Source of the DNA: Ornithomonoglobus_A sp045532455
Lineage (GTDB): Bacteria > Bacillota > Clostridia > UBA1381
DNA: 64,000 nt
Assembly (NCBI GenBank): GCA_045532455.1
Contig: JAZSFX010000010.1
Location: 62,001-126,000, forward strand
Direction: 5' to 3'
Part shown: in pieces, positions 17,477-25,584 of the stretch
How positions within the stretch are numbered: position 1 is the stretch's first letter
Layout: each line of letters begins with the position of its first letter
Made by a program: the position numbers and the translations under genes
The notes under the pieces: model-generated
Databases searched by the model: none
What the model saw: only the letters and a program-made list of their open reading frames with translations
Told to the model about the DNA's origin: nothing

Positions 17477-18259
17477 TTATTCTAAAAGTTTACTTAAAAA
17501 TTCCTTTGTTCTCTGGTTTTTGGGGTTGTCTATTACCTCCCCAGGTGTTCCTCTTTCCAAAATAACACCGTCGTTCATAAAGATTATTTCATCTGCAACA
17601 TTACGTGCAAACTCTATCTCGTGGGTAACAATAACCATTGTCATCTTCTTTTGTGCAAGGCTCTTTATTACTCTTAAAATTTCTCCCGTAAGCTCGGGGT
17701 CAAGCGCTGAGGTCGGCTCGTCAAAAAACAGAATTTTTGGTTTTAGTGTCAATGTTCTTGTAATGGAAATATGTTGTTGTTGACCGCCCGAGAGTTGACT
17801 CGGATAGTTATCTAGTTTGTTTTCCAAACCCACTCTTGTGAGAAGCTCTATTGCTTCTTGCTTTATTTGTTCTAAAATCTGCACTTTGTTCTTTTTGTAG
17901 TCCACGCGCTCTTTTGCAAGCTCTTTTGGCGCAAGCATAACATTTTCTAATGCAGTATATTGCGGAAACAGATTAAACGACTGAAAAACAAGTCCGAAAT
18001 TTAACTGTCTTTCGCGGATTTGTGCAGCGCTTGGCTTTGTTGTGTCATCACCGTCAAAAATCAGCTTACCGTCGACATAAATTTGTCCTTTATCAGCAGT
18101 TTCGAGAAAATTTATACATCTTAATATTGTTGTTTTTCCACTGCCCGAGGAACCGAGCACTGCTAAAATGCTGCCCTCCTCCATAGAAAAGTCTATGCCC
18201 TTTAAAACCTTGGTTTTTCCAAAGCTTTTATGTATGTTTTTTACTTCAAGAATTGCCAT
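17477..18259 (-). CDS. Polar amino acid ABC transporter ATP-binding protein
   Basis: 260 aa, GlnQ/HisP type. Walker A GSSGSGKTT, Q-loop LVFQSFNLFPQYTALENV, signature LSGGQQQHISITRTL (the usual R after QQQ is replaced by H), Walker B ILFFDEPTSALDPE and switch VTHEIEFA. Provides ATP hydrolysis for the permease and binding protein encoded just upstream. The QQQHIS variant in the signature is slightly off consensus. Confidence 0.92.
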   Translation of the reverse strand: MAILEVKNIHKSFGKTKVLKGIDFSMEEGSILAVLGSSGSGKTTILRCINFLETADKGQIYVDGKLIFDGDDTTKPSAAQIRERQLNFGLVFQSFNLFPQYTALENVMLAPKELAKERVDYKKNKVQILEQIKQEAIELLTRVGLENKLDNYPSQLSGGQQQHISITRTLTLKPKILFFDEPTSALDPELTGEILRVIKSLAQKKMTMVIVTHEIEFARNVADEIIFMNDGVILERGTPGEVIDNPKNQRTKEFLSKLLE

Positions 18260-18271
18260 TATAATCCTCCT

Positions 18272-18910
18272 TTATGCGTCATAATAGCTCATTTTCTTTT
18301 CCATTTTACTGAAAATAACGGTTAATATTCCGCCCATTGCAAGGAAGAATAATCCCGTTGAGAACAATGGCCATATAAGACCTCCGTTCTTAGAAAAGCG
18401 CTCCGCACTCATTATAATTTCTCCAACGCCTATAATTCTTGCCAGGGAAGTATCCTTAACAAGTGTAATAATTTCATTACCCATAGGCGGAACAATTCTT
18501 TTTATTACCTGAAATAAAACAATCTTCTTAAATACCTGCAGCTTTGTAAGACCAAGTACCTGACCTGCCTCATATTGCCCTTTTGGTATGCTTTCTATTC
18601 CGCCTCTGTATATTTCGGAGAAATACGCAGCATAGTTTATAATAAAAGCAATAAAGGTTGCCATCATACGCGATTTCATAGGGATATCAAAAAGCAACCC
18701 TGGTGCATATGCAACAACAAAAAGCTGAAGCATAAGCGGAGTTCCTCTGATTATCCACACAAAAAGCTTTGATATGTAGGATAGCGGTTTGAATTTTGAC
18801 ATTGAACAAAATGTTATTATAAGTCCCAACGGAACTGCCGCCGCTATTGTACCAAAGAAAATTATTAAGTTATATCTAAAGCCCTCAAGAAGCTCTAACC
18901 ATACATTCAT
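18272..18910 (-). CDS. Polar amino acid ABC transporter permease
   Basis: 212 aa with about five membrane segments and the HisM/GlnP-type EAA motif EAGQVLGLTKLQVFKKIVL. The segment FVWIIRGTPLMLQLFVV is typical of this subfamily. The ATG at 18910 (MNVWLELLEGF) follows AAAGGC; an open frame extends further upstream but covers the hairpins at 18943-19023. Partner of the ATPase (12 nt downstream) and of the binding protein upstream. Confidence 0.9.
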   Translation of the reverse strand: MNVWLELLEGFRYNLIIFFGTIAAAVPLGLIITFCSMSKFKPLSYISKLFVWIIRGTPLMLQLFVVAYAPGLLFDIPMKSRMMATFIAFIINYAAYFSEIYRGGIESIPKGQYEAGQVLGLTKLQVFKKIVLFQVIKRIVPPMGNEIITLVKDTSLARIIGVGEIIMSAERFSKNGGLIWPLFSTGLFFLAMGGILTVIFSKMEKKMSYYDA

Positions 18911-18942
18911 ATTATGCCTTTCTTTCCGCAAAAATAATTTAT

Positions 18943-19023
18943 CCGCACCTTTGAGTGCGGGTAAACAATGCGAAAAAATTATATGCAACACCGTTTCGCT
19001 CCTATGAGCGAAAATACGGTGTT
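18943..19023 (-). repeat. Two hairpins between binding protein and permease genes
   Basis: CCGCAC/GTGCGG (18943-18960) and AACACCGT...TTCGCTC/GAGCGAA...ACGGTGTT (18987-19023). Hairpins after a binding-protein gene commonly set the higher expression of that gene relative to its permease; here that role is inferred. Confidence 0.55.
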
Positions 19024-19045
19024 ACATAAATTACTCTTTATTAAA

Positions 19046-19867
19046 TTACTTGTTTATTGAGCTACCTGCCATAACGTAGTCGATAACTGCTACGTCAGAA
19101 GTACCTGCTGCAACGTCCATAAGAGCTGTTGCCTGAGAAGCAACTGCTGTATACTCTGCATTTGCAAAATCCTCGCCTGTTGTTGCAAGCTCTTCACCAG
19201 CTGAGCCGCCCTCTGCTATAACAACTGCACCGTCAAGGCTTTGTGAGAACTTTTCAACATTTTCTTCTCTTACAACAAGAACTTGTCTGTTTGCAAGATA
19301 AGGCATTGAGATTGACATGTTTTCCATTCTTTCTTCGGTAATTGTCATACCGTTCCAGATACAGTCAATGTTCTTTGAGTTAAGCTCAATTTCCTTTGCA
19401 GCCCATTCGATTTCGATAAATTCGGGAACTACACCAAGCTTTTCGCAAACTGCTGTTGCAAACTCTGTTTCAAAACCAACAAAATTACCCTCATCATCTG
19501 TGTAGTTAAGAGGCTTCATAATTGTGTAACCAATCTTTAAAACACCGCTTGCCTGAATTTCTGCAAGCTCTGTAAGTGTAATTTCTGATTGAGAAGCATT
19601 TGCATTTGTTTCGTCAACAAGCAACAGGTCGTTTAAACCGTATGCGCTTGCAATTTCTCCAAGCTTACCTTCTTTTGTAAGCTCTACCATTGCATTATTT
19701 ACCGCTTCTGTAACGTCTGAGCCTTTTCTGAAAGCTATTCCGTATTCTTCTGACTGATAATCCTTATCGATTATAGCAAGCTTATCGTTTGTTTTTTGTC
19801 CTTGTCCGCAGCCTGCTATTGCAAGTGCCATAACAGTTGCCATTACCATTGCTAAAAACTTTTTCAT
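19046..19867 (-). CDS. Amino acid ABC transporter substrate-binding lipoprotein, circularly permuted
   Basis: 273 aa lipoprotein (lipobox ALAIAGC, Cys at residue 20). The segment from about residue 28 to 78 (IIDKDYQSEEYGIAFRKGSD ... NNAMVELTKEGKLGEIASAYGL) matches what is normally the C-terminal end of SBP_bac_3 proteins, while the ordinary start of the domain (VLKIGYTIMKPLNYTDDEGN FVGFETEFATAVCEKLG) only begins near residue 108 and the protein stops at DVAVIDYVMAGSSINK, where normal members would continue into the missing part. So the order of domain segments is rotated. Total length is normal, so it should fold. Function: capture of a polar amino acid for the permease and ATPase that follow. 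Confidence 0.85.
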   Translation of the reverse strand: MKKFLAMVMATVMALAIAGCGQGQKTNDKLAIIDKDYQSEEYGIAFRKGSDVTEAVNNAMVELTKEGKLGEIASAYGLNDLLLVDETNANASQSEITLTELAEIQASGVLKIGYTIMKPLNYTDDEGNFVGFETEFATAVCEKLGVVPEFIEIEWAAKEIELNSKNIDCIWNGMTITEERMENMSISMPYLANRQVLVVREENVEKFSQSLDGAVVIAEGGSAGEELATTGEDFANAEYTAVASQATALMDVAAGTSDVAVIDYVMAGSSINK

Positions 19868-19906
19868 AATATGTATTCTCCTTTAAAAATATATTTTGAC
19901 TAATAC

Positions 19907-19935
19907 ATTTTATCACGTAATTTTATCAATGTCAA
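19907..19935 (-). promoter_or_regulatory. Promoter of the amino acid importer operon
   Basis: Minus-strand TTGACA (19935-19930), 17 bp, TAAAAT (19912-19907), 40 bp upstream of the binding-protein start. Diverges from the promoter at 19993-20021. Confidence 0.75.
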
Positions 19936-19992
19936 TATTATGAGAACTTTTTGTTGTTTTTGGTGTATTTTTACCATATATATAGGTAGGAT

Positions 19993-20021
19993 TTGACAAA
20001 AAATATATTTTGTGTTAGAAT
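19993..20021 (+). promoter_or_regulatory. Promoter of the GT39-like gene
   Basis: TTGACA (19993-19998), 17 bp, TAGAAT (20016-20021). The leader of about 70 nt includes a small ACGGT-gctt-ACCGT hairpin and a TAGGAG ribosome site. Confidence 0.75.
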
Positions 20022-20099
20022 CTATTTGTTTAACCATTTTATAAGCTTAATAAATATTTTTACGGTGCTTACCGTCAGGATAGGAGTTTAATTATATAA

Positions 20100-21506
20100 A
20101 TGAAGAAAAATATAGGTTATCATATAGCTTTTATCATACTTGTACTTGGCGCTATAGCAATGTATTGCTCATTGATTTTTAACAACAACGTATGGTATGA
20201 CGAGGCATACTCTCTTGCAATGATTAAGCATAGCTTTTCTGAGATTTGTGCAATCACTGCAGCAGATGTACACCCGCCGCTATATTATTTCGGTTTAAAA
20301 ATATTTTGTATGATATTTGGAAACGAGCTTATATACGCAAAAATATTTTCTATTATACCCATTATACTCATAATGATATTGGGTTATAGAAATATTTCCA
20401 AAATCTTTACCTGCAAAGAGGGTTTGATTTTTGCCATAGCAACGTTAGTGTTACCTCTCTACCAGATATATGCAGTAGAGATAAGAATGTACACCTGGGC
20501 GTCGTTTACGGTGTTTGGCAGCGGAATATATGCGCACCGTGCAGTTACGGAAGACAAAAAAATCAATTGGATAATATATACGATTTTTGCAATACTGAGT
20601 GCGTATCTGCATTATTTTGCGTTTGTTTCGGTACTTGTAGTATGCTTTATGCTTCTTCTTGCTTCGGTATACAGATACAAAGTATCAAAGTGGTTTTTAT
20701 CTACTGCCGCGCTTGTAGTTTCGTATGTACCCTGGATGTCATCATTTTTAACTCAGCTTGGAGAAAAGGTAACAAACGATTATTGGATTGCGCCAATAAC
20801 TGCAAAGACTATAAAAGAGTTTTTTAACGTATGGCTTGGCTGCGGAGAATTTACACATTTTTATATACTGTTTTTTACAATAGTTTTTGTGTTGTCTCTG
20901 GTTATAATGTTTGTAAAAACAGACTTTAGAAAACTTGGTATAGCACTGATGGGGCTGGCAATATTTATGGGCACGTGTATTATAGGTATAATTGCTTCGC
21001 TTGCAGTAAGACCTGTGTTTATAGAAAGATATGCAATCCCTGCAATACCATTTGTGCTTATGCTTATTGCGCTCGGAATAGGGTCGGTAAAATCAAAAAC
21101 ACTCATAACTCTTATATTAATAGTTTCTGTGTTTTTCTGCGCCATCGCTTATCCCGATACTTACAAAAAGGAATACGACTCATCGGAGAGTTTTATAGCA
21201 GACACTCTTGCAGCTACGGAATATGACGCAATAGTATGTTATCAGGATTCGCATTTATATGGCGTTTTATCGTACTATGAGCCGCAAAAACCGATTTACA
21301 GACCAAAAACCTCGCAAGGCTCACCGTTCGAAAATGTGCTTGAGCTTGACAAGAGAAATCGCGATAGTGAAAAAACCATTTTAGTATTTATGCCAAAAGG
21401 CGTGGCAGTGCCATCGTGGGTGAATGACGAATACAACACTACATTCTCGTGCGAATTTGCAACGTATGGCAGCTTCAGTGATATGTATATCTGTAATTCG
21501 TTTTAG
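20100..21506 (+). CDS. GT39/ArnT-like polytopic glycosyltransferase
   Basis: 468 aa with about 11 hydrophobic segments. The first extracytoplasmic loop has NVWYDEAYSLAM (catalytic Asp-Glu) and the second DVHPPLYYFGLK, both marks of GT-C enzymes of the PMT/ArnT type, which use polyprenyl-phosphate sugars as donor; RMYTW also fits. The acceptor cannot be told from sequence. It is followed by no clear terminator and then the rpsT promoter; probably monocistronic. Confidence 0.8.
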   Translation: MKKNIGYHIAFIILVLGAIAMYCSLIFNNNVWYDEAYSLAMIKHSFSEICAITAADVHPPLYYFGLKIFCMIFGNELIYAKIFSIIPIILIMILGYRNISKIFTCKEGLIFAIATLVLPLYQIYAVEIRMYTWASFTVFGSGIYAHRAVTEDKKINWIIYTIFAILSAYLHYFAFVSVLVVCFMLLLASVYRYKVSKWFLSTAALVVSYVPWMSSFLTQLGEKVTNDYWIAPITAKTIKEFFNVWLGCGEFTHFYILFFTIVFVLSLVIMFVKTDFRKLGIALMGLAIFMGTCIIGIIASLAVRPVFIERYAIPAIPFVLMLIALGIGSVKSKTLITLILIVSVFFCAIAYPDTYKKEYDSSESFIADTLAATEYDAIVCYQDSHLYGVLSYYEPQKPIYRPKTSQGSPFENVLELDKRNRDSEKTILVFMPKGVAVPSWVNDEYNTTFSCEFATYGSFSDMYICNSF

Positions 21507-21585
21507 TTATATTAGATAAAAAATAGATAAAATAGCCATTATTTTATAATAGTTTGGAAAAATTAAAAAAATTTTGAAAAAAGAC

Positions 21586-21614
21586 TTGAAATTATCCTCA
21601 AAATGTTGTATACT
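21586..21614 (+). promoter_or_regulatory. rpsT promoter
   Basis: TTGAAA (21586-21591), 17 bp, TATACT (21609-21614); about 35 nt of leader before the rpsT start. Confidence 0.78.
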
Positions 21615-21654
21615 GTTATGGTGTTATACATTAAATTTGTGGAGGTGTAAAAAA

Positions 21655-21918
21655 ATGCCAAATATTAAGTCAGCAAAAAAGCGTGTTTTGGTTACACAAA
21701 AGAAGACATTGATTAACCAAATGCACAAAACAGCTTTAAAGACTGCTATTAAAAAGTTTGAGGCAGCAGTAGAGGCCGCTGATAAGGAAAATGTAAAGCC
21801 TTTATTCAACGATGCGGTTAAGAAACTCGATATGGGTGTTAAGCAAGGTATTCTTCATAAGAATACAGCAGCAAGAAAGAAATCTCAACTTGCTGTTAAG
21901 CTTGCAAAATTAGCGTAG
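21655..21918 (+). CDS. rpsT: 30S ribosomal protein S20
   Basis: 87 aa, the family length. Starts MPNIKSAKKRVLVTQKKTLINQ and continues as a basic three-helix bundle that binds the 5' domain of 16S rRNA (KTAIKKFEAAVEAADKENVKPL, GILHKNTAARKKSQLA). The ATG at 21655 has GGAGGTG 7 nt upstream. Own promoter and terminator. Confidence 0.97.
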   Translation: MPNIKSAKKRVLVTQKKTLINQMHKTALKTAIKKFEAAVEAADKENVKPLFNDAVKKLDMGVKQGILHKNTAARKKSQLAVKLAKLA

Positions 21919-21930
21919 TTTCAAAAATAT

Positions 21931-21970
21931 GAGTTGTAGAAAATCTATGATTTTTTACAACTCTTTTTTT
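21931..21970 (+). terminator. rpsT terminator
   Basis: GAGTTGTAGAAAATC / GATTTTTTACAACTC followed by seven T, 12 nt after the rpsT stop. Confidence 0.88.
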
Positions 21971-21990
21971 GTCCATTGTAAAATGAATGG

Positions 21991-22019
21991 TTGACAATGT
22001 CCTCAGAATATATTATAAT
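21991..22019 (+). promoter_or_regulatory. Promoter of the PpiC foldase-xseB-ispA operon
   Basis: TTGACA (21991-21996), 17 bp, TATAAT (22014-22019): full consensus. Expected to drive the foldase gene, xseB and ispA, and perhaps azlCD. Confidence 0.85.
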
Positions 22020-22054
22020 AATTGTATAATTTTTATGGTTGGGAGAAATATACA

Positions 22055-23278
22055 ATGCTAAAAAAATTACTCTTATCTTTTATGTTTGTTGCGGCTATCA
22101 CAACCGCCTCGGTATCGGCTGCAACTATCGAATTTACAATAGGAGAGAAAAACTATAACGTAGAAAAAAATACGGTTGTTTCCCGAAATCAGCTTGAGGC
22201 TGCACCGTTTATCTCAAATGACAGAACAATGGTGCCTATTCGCGCTATTTCGGAAAGCTTTGACGCAGAGGTTGCGTGGAACGGTGAAAACCAGAAGGTT
22301 ACCGTTTTTGATGCTGATAAAAAGATAGTACTTACCATAAATTCAAAAACTGCACTTGTTGACGATAGTGAGGTTGTGCTTGACAGTGCACCCGTTGTTG
22401 TTAATGACAGAACCTTTGTTCCTCTAAGATTTATAAGTGAAACTTTAGGATATAACGTAAACTACGTAAACACAACAAAACAGATTGTTATTGATAATAC
22501 CCCAATAATTATTAAATGCGGAGATGTAAAGATTTCGTTTGCTGAGTACAGTACACTTTACGAGATTTACATAAAGAATATCAATCAGGAAGTTCCTGGC
22601 AACGAAATAACCGACGAAATGAAGCAGCAAGTTGCACAGACAACGTTTACAAATCTGCAAAGCATTGCCAAGATGTCAAACACATTTGCATATTTGCCAT
22701 TCACAAACGACGATGCCGCGCAAATAGGTGATTGGATTAAAAGCGACAACGAGTTGTTTACAATGTCTATGCCAGGACTCAGCGCTTTAGCTCACGAAAA
22801 ATATTACCTGTGGAATGATATTACTGTATATAACAAGCTTACGGCAAGCCAAGATGCGCAGGATATATACGAAAAAGAATACGCACGTGCAAAGCACGTT
22901 CTGGTTGACGACGAAAGAAATGCAAATACTGTTTATAAAAAAGCGCTTGCAGGCACAGATTTTGACAAGCTTATAGAAGAATTCGGTCAAGACCCCGGTG
23001 CTGCATACTACCCTGACGGATATGTATTCACAAAAGGCGAAATGGTAGAGGAATTTGAAAAAGCCACGTTTGCTCTTGAGATAGATAAGATAAGTGAGCC
23101 TGTAAAGAGTGAGTTCGGATACCACATAATAAAAAGACTGCCTTTACCAGAGCTTAGCGAGGATGTTGAGAAAAACATTTATCTTAATATTGGCTCGCAA
23201 AAACTTTTGGAATCACCCACACCCGAAATATTAATACCACTTGAGGAGCTTAATAAAAAGGAGATTTATGAACTATGA
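22055..23278 (+). CDS. Secreted copper-amine-oxidase-N / PpiC peptidyl-prolyl isomerase
   Basis: 407 aa. Signal peptide MLKKLLLSFMFVAAITTASVSA, then a copper amine oxidase N-terminal-like domain (ISNDRTMVPIRAISESFDAEVAWN and VVNDRTFVPLRFISETLGYNVNY, two repeats), a helical linker, and a C-terminal parvulin domain (ARAKHVLVDDE ... FDKLIEEFGQDPGAAYYPDG ... EPVKSEFGYHIIKRL). Likely an extracellular foldase attached through the N-terminal module. Start at 22055 is set by GGGAGAA and the signal peptide. Ends with an ATGA overlap with xseB. Confidence 0.87.
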   Translation: MLKKLLLSFMFVAAITTASVSAATIEFTIGEKNYNVEKNTVVSRNQLEAAPFISNDRTMVPIRAISESFDAEVAWNGENQKVTVFDADKKIVLTINSKTALVDDSEVVLDSAPVVVNDRTFVPLRFISETLGYNVNYVNTTKQIVIDNTPIIIKCGDVKISFAEYSTLYEIYIKNINQEVPGNEITDEMKQQVAQTTFTNLQSIAKMSNTFAYLPFTNDDAAQIGDWIKSDNELFTMSMPGLSALAHEKYYLWNDITVYNKLTASQDAQDIYEKEYARAKHVLVDDERNANTVYKKALAGTDFDKLIEEFGQDPGAAYYPDGYVFTKGEMVEEFEKATFALEIDKISEPVKSEFGYHIIKRLPLPELSEDVEKNIYLNIGSQKLLESPTPEILIPLEELNKKEIYEL

Positions 23279-23484
23279 AAACATTTGAAGAACAGATTTC
23301 TCAGTTAGAGGAAATTGTACGTAAGTTAGAGGGCAACGACTGCTCACTTGACGATTCACTTAAGCTTTTTGAAGAAGGCATAAAGCTTTCTAAGTCGTGC
23401 CATAATATGCTCGAAGAAGCACAAAAAAAGGTAAGTGTGCTTGTTAATGGTGAAAAACAGGAGTTTGAGGATTTAAACAACTAA
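23275..23484 (+). CDS. xseB: Exodeoxyribonuclease VII small subunit
   Basis: 69 aa, family-typical: FEEQISQLEEIVRKLEGNDCSLDDSLKLFEEGIKLSKSCHNMLEEAQKKV. Forms the elongated XseA-XseB nuclease that degrades single-stranded DNA; xseA is at 32255-33433. ATGA overlap with the foldase gene, 22 nt before ispA. Confidence 0.94.
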   Translation: MKTFEEQISQLEEIVRKLEGNDCSLDDSLKLFEEGIKLSKSCHNMLEEAQKKVSVLVNGEKQEFEDLNN

Positions 23485-23506
23485 AAATCTCTTTGGGGGA
23501 AACATT

Positions 23507-24376
23507 GTGAAAAAAGAACTTGATTTGTTGATTGAAAAAATCAACACCTCTTTAGATTTGTATATTGGTGCAAAGGATAATCTGCAAAAGGACATTTACG
23601 AAATGATGAGCTATGCACTTATGGCAGGCGGAAAGCGTCTTCGGCCTGTGCTTATGCTTTCGGTATGTAAAATGTGTGGCGGTGATATTGAGGAAGCCAT
23701 GCCTTTTGCCTGTGCAATGGAGATGATACACACATATTCTCTTGTGCACGACGACCTTCCCGCAATGGACAACGACGCTTTGCGTCGCGGAAAACCCACG
23801 TGCCACATAAAATACGGTGAGGCAAATGCCATCTTAACGGGCGATGCCTTGCTTAATAAGGCTTTTGAGGTTATGTCGGAGAATGGTGTAAAAAATCCGC
23901 AAAAGGCACTCAGGGTAATATCTCTCATTGCAAAATCTTCGGGCACAGACGGTATGATTGGCGGACAACTGCTTGATATCGAAAACGGTGCAATGTCGCA
24001 GCAGAGATTAGAATATATCGACTCCTTAAAAACGGGTGCAATAATAAAAAGCTCGTGTGTGGCAGGTGCAATATTTGCAAATGCAACAGACGACGAAATA
24101 GAAGCAGTAGAAAGCTATGCACATCATTTAGGAATTGCTTTTCAGATTTGCGACGATATTCTCGATGTTACGGGAACAGAACAGGATTTAGGAAAGCCAA
24201 TAGGCTCGGATAGCGAAATGGAGCGTACAACATACGTTAAAACCTTTGGTCTTGACGGTGCAAAGGCACTTCTTGATAAGCACACCAAAAAGGCTCTTGA
24301 GGCTTTGTCTGTGTTCGGTAATGGCGCTGACTTTCTTATTGAGCTTACAAAATATCTTGCAGACAGAAAAAATTAA
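23507..24376 (+). CDS. ispA: Farnesyl/geranyl diphosphate synthase
   Basis: 289 aa short-chain trans-prenyltransferase. First Asp-rich motif HDDLPAMDND with aromatic/His residues upstream (IHTYSLVH), second motif FQICDDILDVTG, plus GGKRLRP and GQLLDIE. Supplies FPP to UppS. Starts with GTG at 23507 after GGGGGAAA. The xseB-ispA pair is a conserved arrangement; a dxs gene often follows but is replaced here by azlC. Confidence 0.93.
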   Translation: MKKELDLLIEKINTSLDLYIGAKDNLQKDIYEMMSYALMAGGKRLRPVLMLSVCKMCGGDIEEAMPFACAMEMIHTYSLVHDDLPAMDNDALRRGKPTCHIKYGEANAILTGDALLNKAFEVMSENGVKNPQKALRVISLIAKSSGTDGMIGGQLLDIENGAMSQQRLEYIDSLKTGAIIKSSCVAGAIFANATDDEIEAVESYAHHLGIAFQICDDILDVTGTEQDLGKPIGSDSEMERTTYVKTFGLDGAKALLDKHTKKALEALSVFGNGADFLIELTKYLADRKN

Positions 24377-24393
24377 GAAACAGAGGATAATAA

Positions 24394-25104
24394 ATGAAGT
24401 TTTTATTGTTTAAAACAGGACTAAAAGACGGACTTCCTATAGGAATGGGATACCTGGCGGTGTCCTTTTCTTTTGGAATTGCCGCAGTTGCCGCAGGGCT
24501 ATCGCCCATAGAGGCACTGCTCATTTCTATGACAAACCTGACCTCTGCAGGTCAGTTCGCGGGCATTGGCATAATAGCCTCGGCAGGTACATATATAGAA
24601 ATGGCAATCTCACAGCTTGTAATAAATTTAAGATATGCACTTATGGGTATATCTCTGTCGCAAAAGCTTGATAAGTCTTTTAGCAGAATACACGCGGTTT
24701 TTTTAGGACATATGACAACCGACGAGATTTTTGCAGTTGCGGTAAGCCGAGTAAAACCCGTAACACCCATATACTATATGGGACTTGCCACACTTCCGTA
24801 TATAGGGTGGTCGCTCGGAACTGCAATGGGCGCATTTTTTGGCGCACTGCTCCCGACAGATATCCGTCTGGCACTATCGGTTGCAATTTACGGAATGTTT
24901 ATTGCGATTGTTGTGCCTGAGGCAAAAAAGAGCTTTAGTGTTCTTGTGGTAACTCTTATTGCAATAGCGCTGAGCTCCATATTGTACTATGTTCCGATTT
25001 TTAAGTTTATAACAAGCGGATTTTCGATTATTATATGCGCAGTTATCGCATCGGCTGTGGGTGCGTTGCTTTTCCCGAAAGGAGATGAAGAAAATGAGCA
25101 ATAA
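24394..25104 (+). CDS. azlC: AzlC family branched-chain amino acid exporter, large subunit
   Basis: 236 aa with about six membrane segments. Family features: GLPIGMGYLAVSFSFGI at the N-terminus, SPIEALLISMTNLTSAGQFAG, LRYALMGISLSQKL, GHMTTDEIFAVA. With AzlD it forms an exporter of branched-chain amino acids or analogues. Overlaps azlD by 11 nt. Confidence 0.93.
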   Translation: MKFLLFKTGLKDGLPIGMGYLAVSFSFGIAAVAAGLSPIEALLISMTNLTSAGQFAGIGIIASAGTYIEMAISQLVINLRYALMGISLSQKLDKSFSRIHAVFLGHMTTDEIFAVAVSRVKPVTPIYYMGLATLPYIGWSLGTAMGAFFGALLPTDIRLALSVAIYGMFIAIVVPEAKKSFSVLVVTLIAIALSSILYYVPIFKFITSGFSIIICAVIASAVGALLFPKGDEENEQ

Positions 25105-25408
25105 TTTTTGGATTTACCTTTTGGTGATGTTTGGCGTTACATATTTAATACGTGTTTTACCGCTTGCATTAATACGCCATCAGATTAAGAATAGATACAT
25201 ACGTTCATTTTTACACTATATCCCCTACACCGTACTTGGTGCTATGACATTCCCCGCAGTTTTCTACGCGGTGGAAAACCCCATAGCCGCCGTAGTTGGT
25301 GTGGTGTGCGCACTTGTGCTTGCATTTTTAAACAAGAGCCTGTGCACAGTTGCCGCCGCCGCAAGTCTGGCGGTGTATGTTGTAGGCCTTATTATGAATT
25401 TATTTTAA
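25094..25408 (+). CDS. azlD: AzlD family branched-chain amino acid exporter, small subunit
   Basis: 104 aa, about four membrane segments, with the family marks VTYLIRVLPLALIR, FLHYIPYTVLGAMTFPAVFY and LCTVAAAASLAVYV. ATG at 25094 is preceded by AAAGGAG; an in-frame ATG 9 nt earlier is too close to that site. Ends before the terminator at 25434. Confidence 0.92.
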   Translation: MSNNFWIYLLVMFGVTYLIRVLPLALIRHQIKNRYIRSFLHYIPYTVLGAMTFPAVFYAVENPIAAVVGVVCALVLAFLNKSLCTVAAAASLAVYVVGLIMNLF

Positions 25409-25433
25409 AAAGAAATTAATAATGAGCTGTTTT

Positions 25434-25467
25434 CCGCAAGGTTATTTTTAACCTTGCGGATTTTTTT
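25434..25467 (+). terminator. Terminator after azlD
   Basis: CCGCAAGGTTA / TAACCTTGCGG stem, 4-nt loop, followed by a run of T. Separates azlCD from the Pho operon. Confidence 0.9.
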
Positions 25468-25479
25468 AATAAATTTTTC

Positions 25480-25519
25480 TTAACCTACAATTAACATACA
25501 TTTACTTTTAGAGTTTACA
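25480..25519 (+). promoter_or_regulatory. PhoP-box array upstream of pstS
   Basis: Direct repeats TTAACC (25480), TTAACA (25491), TTTACT (25501) and TTTACA (25514), spaced by about one helical turn (11, 10, 13 bp). This matches the Bacillota PhoP box, which consists of TTAACA-like repeats at 11-bp period. No -35 hexamer is evident, consistent with activator-dependent transcription; a -10-like sequence lies near 25535-25544. PhoP itself is encoded in the same operon, so autoregulation is expected. Confidence 0.75.
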
Positions 25520-25584
25520 TAAACTATGTTAAACTGATATTGTACTCGGAGAAACGAGAAAAATTTTTAAGGAGAGTGATTTTA

